The notes beneath the pieces are model-generated. The model was not told the DNA's origin. It saw only the letters and a list, made by a program, of their open reading frames with translations, and made no database searches. A program made the translations under genes and the position numbers. Shown here piece after piece: positions 1 to 7,180 of a DNA stretch of 64,000 bases; position 1 is the stretch's first letter; each line of letters begins with the position of its first letter. This DNA is from Roseomonas sp. (lineage in GTDB: Bacteria > Pseudomonadota > Alphaproteobacteria > Acetobacterales > Acetobacteraceae): NCBI GenBank assembly GCA_020249505.1, contig JADCFN010000016.1:62001-126000 (forward strand), in the 5' to 3' direction.

Positions 1-219
1 GTTGTAGGTGGTGACCTCACGCTCGGCGGTGATGGCGCGGCCTGGCACGTAACGCGTGTTGCGCATGGCGGGTGGCAGGCTGGCTTGCTGGGCAAGGGCC
101 GGTCCAGCGGCCAGCATCCCAGCGCCAAGCGCCAGCGCCTTGCGGCGACCAAACACCAGCGATTCCGGTGTGACGCTGCTTTCGGGCAGATTCCAGGGGC
201 GGCTTTTCAGGATATGCAT
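1..219 (-). CDS. msrP: Protein-methionine-sulfoxide reductase catalytic subunit MsrP (partial, N-terminal 73 residues)
   Basis: The first 73 codons of a minus-strand gene run off the left edge. The product starts MHILKSRPWNLPESSVTPES, the usual opening of MsrP (YedY), followed by a twin-arginine signal (FGRRKALALGAGMLA, about residues 23-37) and an ALAQ-like cleavage region. The NTRY...TAEREVTTYN stretch is the family's conserved segment just before the molybdopterin-binding domain. MsrP is a periplasmic molybdoenzyme that reduces methionine sulfoxide in envelope proteins, taking electrons from the heme membrane protein MsrQ. The catalytic domain and any msrQ lie outside the window, so integrity cannot be judged. 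The start ATG at 219 has a purine-rich GAAAGG upstream. Confidence 0.85.
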   Translation of the reverse strand, partial: MHILKSRPWNLPESSVTPESLVFGRRKALALGAGMLAAGPALAQQASLPPAMRNTRYVPGRAITAEREVTTYN

Positions 220-277
220 CGCGGGGCGCCTTTCGTTGAAAGCGATAAAGGCCCGCTTCCCTTTAAGGTCAAGAAGA

Positions 278-1732
278 TTACCGCCCTGGCTGCGGCAAAA
301 CCGCACTCGGCGACTGGCCGGGCGCCGTGGTGACGCGAAATAGCCGATAGGCTTCGGCTTCCTGGCCGCGCCGGGCACGAACCAGCCGGCCGGCGTCGCC
401 TTCAATCGGGGTGGCGCCCGGCCAAAGCGGTGGGCCCTCGCCGCGTCTCTCGCTGCGGATCAGCAAACCTTGGGCATTTTCGGTGGGGGGGGACAAAGTG
501 AAGAAGCGCCAGCGCGGATCCATGGCCAGGACTGGCACCTCGGGCGGCATGCGAAAGGCCATGCCAGAAGCCAAGCCATATTCCTCGGCCGCGATGAAGG
601 CTGCGCCTTCGCGCTGAGCGGCCCGCGCCAGATCGGCCGCCAGCCCATCCCAGCCGCCAAGCCGCGCCAGCGTCGGGTCCTGGCGGCGCGGCAGGGCCAA
701 GGGCGCGGCGGTGGCTTGCAGATAGGCCACCCCTGCCATCGCAAACCCTAGCGCCAAGGCAGGCATGCGAAGCCGGAGCCACGAAGCAGGCAGCAGCGCA
801 GCGGCGGCAATGGCGGCACTGGGGTAGAGGATCGCCGGCCAATTCCCCTGAACTCGGCTGCCCAAAGCCTGCCAGACGAAAATCGCCGCACCTGGCAGAA
901 TCAACGCCAGCAACAGTCCACCGCCGGCGTCACGCTCGCGCCAGACCTGCCGCGCCGCCACGAAAGTGCCCACAACGCAAAGCAAAAACACCAAAGGCGT
1001 CACCAAAGCCACCTGCCCGCCCAGCAATTCGCCAAGCCAGCGGAGACTCTGCCCCGCCCCACCGGCAGCCGTGCGTCCACCCTGTTTGGCGAAGGACGCC
1101 CATTCATGCGCGGCATTCCAGAAAATCACAGGCGCAAAAAGCGCTACCGCCAAAGCGCCCCCTGCCCAAAGCTGCCAGCGCAGCAGCCAACGCCGCGCTT
1201 CCGGCAGCAGCACCAACCACAGTACCAAGCCGAAGCCGAGCAAGGCGGCGGTGTATTTGGACAAAAGCGCAGCGCCTGCAAAACCGCCCGCCAACAACCA
1301 CCAGCGCGCATCGCCGCTGCGCTGCGCCCGCGCCACAGCCCAAAGCGTTGCCACCCAAAAGAACAGCAAGGGCGTGTCGGGCGTCATGGTCACGGCGCCA
1401 AGTGCCGCGAAAAGCGTCGCATTCATCAGCGCCGCAGCCCAAGGCCCGGCACCGCGGCCGGGGAAAAGATCCTCAGCGCTGCGCGCCAGCATCAGGGAGC
1501 CCACGAGCAGAGTGATCGGCCCCAAAAGCCGCACGCCAAGCGCGCCATCACCGACCAGCGCGGTCCCGAGCCAGATGAAGATCGCGACCATGGGCGGATG
1601 GTCCAGATATCCCGCCTGAAGGTTACGCGACCAGACCCAGTAATACGCCTCATCCGGGGAAAGCGGCAGGATCGCCGCCAGCACCAGGCGCAAACCCGTC
1701 AGCGCCAGCAGCGCAACCAGCCAAGGATTCAC
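278..1732 (-). CDS. GT39/ArnT-like integral membrane glycosyltransferase
   Basis: A polytopic membrane protein of about 484 residues with some ten hydrophobic segments. Near the N-terminus are the acidic motif SPDEAYYWVWS and the LDHPPM motif, both typical of the GT39/GT83 (PMT/ArnT-like) family, which transfers sugars from polyprenyl-phosphate donors on the periplasmic face. The start chosen is the GTG at 1732. It forms a GTGA overlap with the stop of the preceding gene, and the upstream alternative at 1774 would lie 46 bp inside that gene. This makes the protein the last member of a three-gene coupled unit with a GT2-GtrA protein and an EAL protein. Its natural partner is the lipid-linked sugar made by the GT2 enzyme. 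The acceptor (lipid A, another glycan or protein) cannot be read from sequence. Confidence 0.85.
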   Translation of the reverse strand: MNPWLVALLALTGLRLVLAAILPLSPDEAYYWVWSRNLQAGYLDHPPMVAIFIWLGTALVGDGALGVRLLGPITLLVGSLMLARSAEDLFPGRGAGPWAAALMNATLFAALGAVTMTPDTPLLFFWVATLWAVARAQRSGDARWWLLAGGFAGAALLSKYTAALLGFGLVLWLVLLPEARRWLLRWQLWAGGALAVALFAPVIFWNAAHEWASFAKQGGRTAAGGAGQSLRWLGELLGGQVALVTPLVFLLCVVGTFVAARQVWRERDAGGGLLLALILPGAAIFVWQALGSRVQGNWPAILYPSAAIAAAALLPASWLRLRMPALALGFAMAGVAYLQATAAPLALPRRQDPTLARLGGWDGLAADLARAAQREGAAFIAAEEYGLASGMAFRMPPEVPVLAMDPRWRFFTLSPPTENAQGLLIRSERRGEGPPLWPGATPIEGDAGRLVRARRGQEAEAYRLFRVTTAPGQSPSAVLPQPGR

Positions 1733-2832
1733 TTGGCGCGCCAGACCAGGGTGGCGGAAACCGCGTAATTCCATACCACCGTGAGCGCCGCCCCCGCTGC
1801 GCCCGCAAAACCCCAGGCCAACACACCATCACGCAGCAGCAGATTGGCAATGCCGATATTGGCTGCCGCGCCCAATCCGCAGACCAGATAGAACAGCACC
1901 AATCCACGTAGCAGCGCAGGGCCACGCAGGCGCCGATCGCGATAGGTGATGCGGTTGTTCAGCAGGAAATTCGCGGTCATAGCGACCAGTGTCGCTGACC
2001 ATTGCGCGGCGCTGAAGCCAACCTCGCCCAACCCATGCAGCAGGCCGAGCACCGCCAAATGTACCAGCACGCCAATCGCCCCCACGGCAGCGAAGGACAG
2101 GAAGCGCAGCGGCACTACCCCGCCCAAAGCCTTATCCGCAAGCAGGCCCGCGAATTCCAGCAGCACCGCCGCATCCAGCTTGCTTTCACCAGCAACCCGC
2201 GCGCGGAAGGAATAGGGGATTTCCAGGCTGCGCAAAGGCCGCTTCGCTGACAGCAGAATATCCAGCAAAATCTTGAAGCCTGTGCCGGTCAGGCGCGGCG
2301 CCACTTCCTCAAACAATTCGCGCGGCAGGGCGAAAAAACCACTCATCGGGTCGCTCACGCGCATCGGCAACGCCGCATTGGCCAGCGCCGCCCCGGTATC
2401 AGAAATCATTTGCCGCGCAGCGGTAAGCCCGCCCTGCTTGTCGCCGCCTTCGATATTGCGGCTGCCGATCACAATATCTGCCTCACCCGCTTCCAAGGCA
2501 TGCAGCATGCGCGGCAGCAAGGTTTCATCATGCTGCAAATCGCCATCAATCACTGCAAGAAAGGGCGCGGATGTAGCGAGCATGCCTTCGATGCAAGCGG
2601 AAGCAAGGCCGCGTCGCCCGATGCGCCTGATGCCGCGAATGCGCGCATCCCGTGCGGCAATCGCGCGCACCGCTGCGCTGGTGCCATCCGGGCTGTCATC
2701 ATCAACGAAAATCACTTCCCAGGCGATGCCGGCCAGCGTCGCATCAAGCCGTGCTACCATGGGCGCCACATTTTCGGCTTCATTGTAACAAGGGATCACC
2801 ACGCAAAGGCGCGGCAGCGCCGTGGCGGTCAC
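1729..2832 (-). CDS. Polyprenyl-phosphate sugar synthase: GT2 domain fused to GtrA-like membrane domain
   Basis: Residues about 1-230 are a GT-A fold family 2 glycosyltransferase: VVIPCYNEAENV at the start, the FVDDDSPDGT nucleotide-sugar segment, and DGDLQH as the metal-binding DxD-type motif. This is the DPM1/ArnC-like subgroup that loads a sugar onto a polyprenyl phosphate. Residues about 240-367 contain four hydrophobic segments matching the GtrA family, thought to help flip the lipid-linked sugar. The fusion puts synthesis and export in one chain. The gene starts with GTG at 2832, overlapping the stop of the EAL gene (GTGA), and itself overlaps the start of the GT39 gene, so translation of all three is probably coupled. 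The sugar identity is unknown. Confidence 0.88.
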   Translation of the reverse strand: MTATALPRLCVVIPCYNEAENVAPMVARLDATLAGIAWEVIFVDDDSPDGTSAAVRAIAARDARIRGIRRIGRRGLASACIEGMLATSAPFLAVIDGDLQHDETLLPRMLHALEAGEADIVIGSRNIEGGDKQGGLTAARQMISDTGAALANAALPMRVSDPMSGFFALPRELFEEVAPRLTGTGFKILLDILLSAKRPLRSLEIPYSFRARVAGESKLDAAVLLEFAGLLADKALGGVVPLRFLSFAAVGAIGVLVHLAVLGLLHGLGEVGFSAAQWSATLVAMTANFLLNNRITYRDRRLRGPALLRGLVLFYLVCGLGAAANIGIANLLLRDGVLAWGFAGAAGAALTVVWNYAVSATLVWRAK

Positions 2833-4442
2833 TTTTCTTCTTGCCAGGCCTGCCCTGCTTTACGGGTGGCCAGTTCCATCTTCGGCTTGCCGAAAAGATA
2901 GCCCTGGCCATAGCGCACGCCGAGTTCCAGCATCAGCGCCGCTTCTTCTTCCGTTTCAATGCGTTCAGCCACCACCTGGGCGCCAACCGTGCGGGCAAGG
3001 TCAACCATGGCAGCGATAAAGCCCCGATCCCGTTCGCTCTGCAAGGCATTGGCGACATAAATGCCATCCACCTTCACATAATCCACCTTAAAGGCGCGCA
3101 AATATCGAAAGGCCGCCGCCCCGGCGCCGAAATCATCAAGGCAGACCGGAATTTTGTGTTCCCGCAGCAATTCAATCATGCGCACCGCTTCATCTTCCTG
3201 TTCGATTTCAGCGGTTTCGGTGATTTCGACCACCAGGCGCTCAGCCATGCCGGGGGTGTTTTCCAGAAGGGTCTTCATATCCTCGCGGAATTTGGGGCTT
3301 TGCAGGGAAAGCCCGGACAGGTTGCAGGCAACGCGGGTGCCTCCGGCCGCCCCTGCCGCCTCACAAACCGCGCTGACCACAGCCCAATCCAGTTCCTCGG
3401 TCAGGCCCACCGCTTCGGCCAGGGCGACAAACTCACCAGGGTGGGACAGCGCCATATCATCGGCCTGAAGCGGGCGGATCAGGGCTTCATAATGATGCGG
3501 GGTTCGGTCAGCGATCGACACGATTGGCTGGAAGGCCATGCGGAAACGCCGCTCCGCAATACTGCGCCTGAGGGAGGTGGCGCGTTCTGAAGCACTATCC
3601 AGGAAACCAGCCAAGCCCCCGGCAAAGCCCGCCTTTTCAAGCGCATCATTGCCGCCCCGCGCAAAAGCGGCCAGTGCGAAGCGTAAAGCCCGCGTGGCTT
3701 GAACCTGGTTTAGCCCTTCGGCCTCAAGCCCCACTGCCATGGCCCCGACCGAAACATCCTCAACACCCCGATCCTTCAGGATCTCGGCAACGGCTGAGGT
3801 CAGGGTCGGCAAATCAAACGGCGCCTGACCCGGTAAAACACTATAGCGCCCAGCGGCCAATTCGGTTGCAACGGCTCCTTCGCCGGCTTGCCGGTTCAAT
3901 TCCTGTTGGATTTCCCGATTGACCTCGCCCCCCGGCACATACCGGCCCGCAGGACCCTTCAATTCCAGAAAGCCAACCGGCCCACTTGGTCCACCAGAAC
4001 GCAGCGCCTCCTCGGCCAGGCTTGCGAGCCCAGGGCCACCAGGCAGCGGCCCCCCAGGCAATTCCCGCGGCAAGGGGGCGAAAGTAAGCACCAGCTTGGC
4101 GTCGCCATCGCTGAGTCTTAGCCCCGCCACGCTAAAGGCGGTGGTCGCATCATCCGCAAGCTTGATCACCGCCGGCTTTAGCCGGCCCTGTTCCGTCAAA
4201 AGGCCCAAAGCTGTGGCGAAAGCTGGCCGGTCTGCCGGAGCAACCAGGGAAATCACGGGCTGCCCCAGAAAACTTTGCGGCACACGGCCAAATCGCGCCC
4301 GAAAGGCCCCTTCGGCGAAGGAAATCCGGCCGCGCAGATCGGTTTCCACCAATAACTCAGCAGACGCAAAGGCAAAGACCACAAAACGGTCTCTGCTTCG
4401 GGTCGGCAAGTTAGGCTGCTGGAAGGGCACGGTAATTTCCAA
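2829..4442 (-). CDS. PAS-EAL cyclic di-GMP phosphodiesterase
   Basis: A 537-residue soluble protein. Residues about 25-125 look like a PAS sensor domain (TDLRGRISFAEGAF, then a long alpha/beta segment). Residues about 130-285 are poorly conserved and could be a degenerate GGDEF domain, which is inference. Residues about 290-525 are an EAL domain with the motifs needed for catalysis: YEALIRP, the Asn in ACNLSG, VEITETAE, LDDFGAG, KVDYVKVDG, ERIETEEE and QGYLFG. It should therefore hydrolyse c-di-GMP. The listed start is TTG at 4442 with AAGGA only a few bases away; the GTG at 4430 with GGAA upstream is a credible alternative. Downstream come the GT2-GtrA and GT39 genes, each with a 4-bp overlap, suggesting that turnover of the second messenger is tied to an envelope glycan modification. 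Confidence 0.88.
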   Translation of the reverse strand: MEITVPFQQPNLPTRSRDRFVVFAFASAELLVETDLRGRISFAEGAFRARFGRVPQSFLGQPVISLVAPADRPAFATALGLLTEQGRLKPAVIKLADDATTAFSVAGLRLSDGDAKLVLTFAPLPRELPGGPLPGGPGLASLAEEALRSGGPSGPVGFLELKGPAGRYVPGGEVNREIQQELNRQAGEGAVATELAAGRYSVLPGQAPFDLPTLTSAVAEILKDRGVEDVSVGAMAVGLEAEGLNQVQATRALRFALAAFARGGNDALEKAGFAGGLAGFLDSASERATSLRRSIAERRFRMAFQPIVSIADRTPHHYEALIRPLQADDMALSHPGEFVALAEAVGLTEELDWAVVSAVCEAAGAAGGTRVACNLSGLSLQSPKFREDMKTLLENTPGMAERLVVEITETAEIEQEDEAVRMIELLREHKIPVCLDDFGAGAAAFRYLRAFKVDYVKVDGIYVANALQSERDRGFIAAMVDLARTVGAQVVAERIETEEEAALMLELGVRYGQGYLFGKPKMELATRKAGQAWQEEK

Positions 4443-4764
4443 GAGTCCTTTTGGTGACAGTTGCGCTAAAGGCCAACTTAAAGATTAAGAGATCGTTAAA
4501 CCACGCGGACTGAATCATGCGGCGCTAAAGAATGTTCATTCTTGCGCGAGGCGCGGTGCGGTGCAATCCAGCCCACCTCAGCGAAAGCCAGCCCCTAACA
4601 GCTTCACCGCCACGCCGTTCCGGCCTCAAGCGCCTTCAGGGTCATCAGGCAAAAGGGGTTGGCCGCGCTTCGGCTGGGCCGGAAGACCTTCGACCATGGT
4701 AGCCCATGGCGTGATTGGCGAAATTAGACCAGTTTAGTGGCGGAAAACCCAGGAGCAGCACGAC
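4443..4764. other. 322-bp divergent intergenic region between EAL gene and yghU
   Basis: No convincing gene is seen on either strand. It should carry the promoters of both the EAL operon (leftward) and yghU (rightward). The only clear internal structure is the 16-bp palindrome at 4528-4543. A CCATGG...CCATGG repeat lies near 4694-4711, and an AGGAG ribosome-binding site sits just before yghU. Confidence 0.5.
4528..4543. promoter_or_regulatory. 16-bp perfect palindrome, candidate repressor operator
   Basis: The sequence AAGAATGTTCATTCTT is a perfect 7-bp inverted repeat with a 2-bp centre. It lies 86 bp from the EAL start and 221 bp from the yghU start. Its form (GAATG-TT-CATTC) resembles TetR-family operators, but no regulator gene is adjacent, so the assignment is by shape only. 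Confidence 0.35.
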
Positions 4765-5640
4765 ATGAACAGCACCAGCGATTACACGCCCCCCAAGGTC
4801 TGGACCTGGAATAAGGCCAATGGCGGGCGCTTTGCCAATATCAACCGCCCCATCGCCGGCCCGACGCATGAGAAGGAATTGCCGGTGGGCCGCCACCCCT
4901 TGCAGCTCTATTCGCTCGGCACCCCCAATGGCCAGAAGGTGACCATCCTGCTGGAAGAGCTTTTGGCACAAGGCCACACAGGCGCCGAATATGACGCCTG
5001 GCTGATCCGCATTGGCGAAGGCCAGCAATTCGGCAGCGGTTTTGTGGATATAAACCCCAATTCAAAAATCCCAGCACTTTTGGACCGCAGCGGGCCTAAG
5101 CCCATTCGCGTTTTCGAAAGCGCGGCGATCCTGATGCACCTCGCGGAAAAATTCGACGCCTTCCTGCCGAAGGAAGCGGCGGCGCGCGCCGAATGCCTTT
5201 CCTGGCTGTTCTGGCAAATGGGCAGCGCGCCGTATCTCGGTGGTGGCTTTGGACATTTCTACGCCTATGCGCCGGTGAAGATCGAATATGCGATTGATCG
5301 CTTTGCGATGGAAACCAAGCGGCAATTGGATGTGTTGGACCGGCGTTTGGCGGAAAGCGCCTATCTGGGCGGAGAGGATTACACCATCGCCGATATCGCC
5401 GTTTGGCCCTGGTATGGCGGGCTGGTGAAGGGCTTCCTGTATGGCGCTGCGGAATTCCTGAGCGTGCATGAATACAAGAATGTGCAGCGCTGGGCAGATG
5501 CCATCTTCGCCCGCCCCGCCGTGAAGCGTGGGCGCATGGTGAACCGCGTGACCGGGGACCCATCCGAACAATTGCATGAACGCCATGACGCGAATGACTT
5601 CGCCACCAAAACCCAGGACAAGCTGGCCGGTGGCGCCTAA
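4765..5640 (+). CDS. yghU: YghU-type glutathione-dependent disulfide-bond oxidoreductase
   Basis: 291 residues, the usual size for YghU (Nu-class glutathione S-transferase). The N-terminal part has the family's characteristic strings VWTWNKANGG, FANINRP, GPTHEKELPVG and LYSLGTPNGQKVTI, followed by the thioredoxin-fold glutathione-binding segment (NPNSKIPAL and the ESAAIL turn). The all-alpha C-terminal domain contains YTIADIAVWPW. Enzymes of this family bind two glutathiones and reduce disulfides such as 2-hydroxyethyl disulfide, and show organic hydroperoxide reductase activity; they act in the cytoplasm. AGGAG precedes the ATG by a normal distance. It appears to be a single-gene unit, reading away from the EAL operon. 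Confidence 0.93.
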   Translation: MNSTSDYTPPKVWTWNKANGGRFANINRPIAGPTHEKELPVGRHPLQLYSLGTPNGQKVTILLEELLAQGHTGAEYDAWLIRIGEGQQFGSGFVDINPNSKIPALLDRSGPKPIRVFESAAILMHLAEKFDAFLPKEAAARAECLSWLFWQMGSAPYLGGGFGHFYAYAPVKIEYAIDRFAMETKRQLDVLDRRLAESAYLGGEDYTIADIAVWPWYGGLVKGFLYGAAEFLSVHEYKNVQRWADAIFARPAVKRGRMVNRVTGDPSEQLHERHDANDFATKTQDKLAGGA

Positions 5641-5721
5641 TGGCGCGATTCCCCCTGATCTTGCCAGGCGCCGATATGCCCCTGCGCACCGCTGGCCGCA
5701 TGTCTGGGGTGCAGATTCACG

Positions 5722-5744
5722 CTGCTGTCGTAAACCGACAGCAG
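5722..5744. terminator. Hairpin between yghU and GT genes, possible terminator
   Basis: A perfect 9-bp stem (CTGCTGTCG / CGACAGCAG) with a TAAAC loop lies 80 bp after yghU and 93 bp before the next gene. There is no T-run on the plus strand after it, so it may be a weak or factor-dependent terminator, or a regulatory structure for the following glycosyltransferase pair. Confidence 0.4.
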
Positions 5745-5836
5745 TGACCGGACCACTAGCCCCATTCTGGACTTTGGCGCTTCATCTGGCGTAACAGAAC
5801 AAGCTCAGCAGCTTCGGCGTTTCAGGCAGGATCATA

Positions 5837-7177
5837 TTGCAAAAGCCGCGCGTCTATATTGATGGCTATAATCTTTCCTTGCAGCAGGGCACGGGGGTGG
5901 CGACCTATGCGCGCAATCTTTCTGTTGCCCTGCGCGAACTTGGGGCGGAAGTAGGTGTACTTTATGGCGGCCAATCACGCACGGTAAGCCGAAACCCCCT
6001 GCTGCGTGAGGTTTCTTTCTTTGATGCACCACTGGAACGCCGCCCCCGCCTGAAGGATATGCCGCGCAATATCCTGCGCACCCTTTCGCTGCCTTTTGGC
6101 GAAATCGCCACACGTGTTCCCGTGACAGGAAGCGTCATACGCGAACCCTTGCAAAACCGGCTGCCGCATTTCGATCACATCTGGAATGTCAAAGGCCTTT
6201 ATGACAAGCAGCGCCTTGCAACGAAAATCGCTGCGGGGCGGATTCCGATTCACTTTCTTGAACCGCCGGAATTGATGCATTGGACCTTCCCCTTGGCGCT
6301 ACGCGCCAAGGGCGCGAAGAATATCTATACATTACATGATCTGGTACCCTTGCGTCTGCCTTACGCCACGCTTGACAATAAACGCAATTACTTCCGACTG
6401 CTTAATCACATCACCAAGCATGCGGATCATCTTGTAACCATCAGCGAATCTTCAAAGAAAGATATCATGAGCTTCTTCGGCGTGCCGGAGGATCGCATCA
6501 CGGTAACCTATCAGGCCGTGGACATTCCGACGGCGCTGAAGAATAAGCCAATGCATGAGGTGAAGAACGAGGTTGAGGGTAACTTCGGCATCCCCTTCAA
6601 GGGTTACTTCCTTTATTTTGGCGCGCTTGAACCGCGCAAGAATGTCACGCGGATGATCGAAGCGCATCTCGCTTCCGGTGTTACTGAACCGCTGGTGCTG
6701 GTGGGCAAGAAAGTCTGGCGGCGCAAGCGGGACCTGCGCTTCCTGGCGCAGCATGACAGGCTGCTGTCACTACTGGACAAGAATGTTTCCGGCGGGCCGC
6801 TTTCGCGTATTGTGCAGCTTGAATACCTTACCTTCCCCGCACTCGTCAGCCTGATCCGCGGGGCCAAGGCGGTGCTTTTCCCCTCACTGTATGAAGGTTT
6901 TGGTCTGCCTGCGCTTGAAGCCATGACACTTGGCACACCGGTATTGACCTCCAACACCTCCTCGATGCCAGAATTGGTCGGGGATGCCGCGCTGCAAATT
7001 GATCCTTATGATACGCAAGCGATGGTGGACGCCATCCGCGCCTTGGCAACCGATGAAGCGCTGCGCGGACGATTGGCGGAAGCCGGACCTTTACGCGCGG
7101 AACTGTTTTCCGTTGATCGGTATCATGCGCGGCTCGCGGCGCTTTACGGGCGCTTTGTGACGCTGCCGGGTGGCTAG
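5837..7177 (+). CDS. GT4-family glycosyltransferase
   Basis: 446 residues with a GT-B fold. The N-terminal domain carries the glycine-rich acceptor-side loop (LQQGTGVATYARNL, about residues 13-26). The C-terminal domain has GALEPRKNV, LVLVGKK and the donor-binding signature FPSLYEGFGLPALEAM with Glu residues in EX7E spacing, followed by TPVLTSN. It is a retaining transferase of the RfaB/mannosyltransferase type. The apparent start is TTG at 5837, preceded by AGGCAGGA at a suitable distance; no in-frame ATG lies nearby. Only 3 bp separate it from the next GT4 gene, so the two are probably co-transcribed and act in the same surface polysaccharide. The donor sugar cannot be determined. Confidence 0.88.
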   Translation: MQKPRVYIDGYNLSLQQGTGVATYARNLSVALRELGAEVGVLYGGQSRTVSRNPLLREVSFFDAPLERRPRLKDMPRNILRTLSLPFGEIATRVPVTGSVIREPLQNRLPHFDHIWNVKGLYDKQRLATKIAAGRIPIHFLEPPELMHWTFPLALRAKGAKNIYTLHDLVPLRLPYATLDNKRNYFRLLNHITKHADHLVTISESSKKDIMSFFGVPEDRITVTYQAVDIPTALKNKPMHEVKNEVEGNFGIPFKGYFLYFGALEPRKNVTRMIEAHLASGVTEPLVLVGKKVWRRKRDLRFLAQHDRLLSLLDKNVSGGPLSRIVQLEYLTFPALVSLIRGAKAVLFPSLYEGFGLPALEAMTLGTPVLTSNTSSMPELVGDAALQIDPYDTQAMVDAIRALATDEALRGRLAEAGPLRAELFSVDRYHARLAALYGRFVTLPGG

Positions 7178-7180
7178 CAC

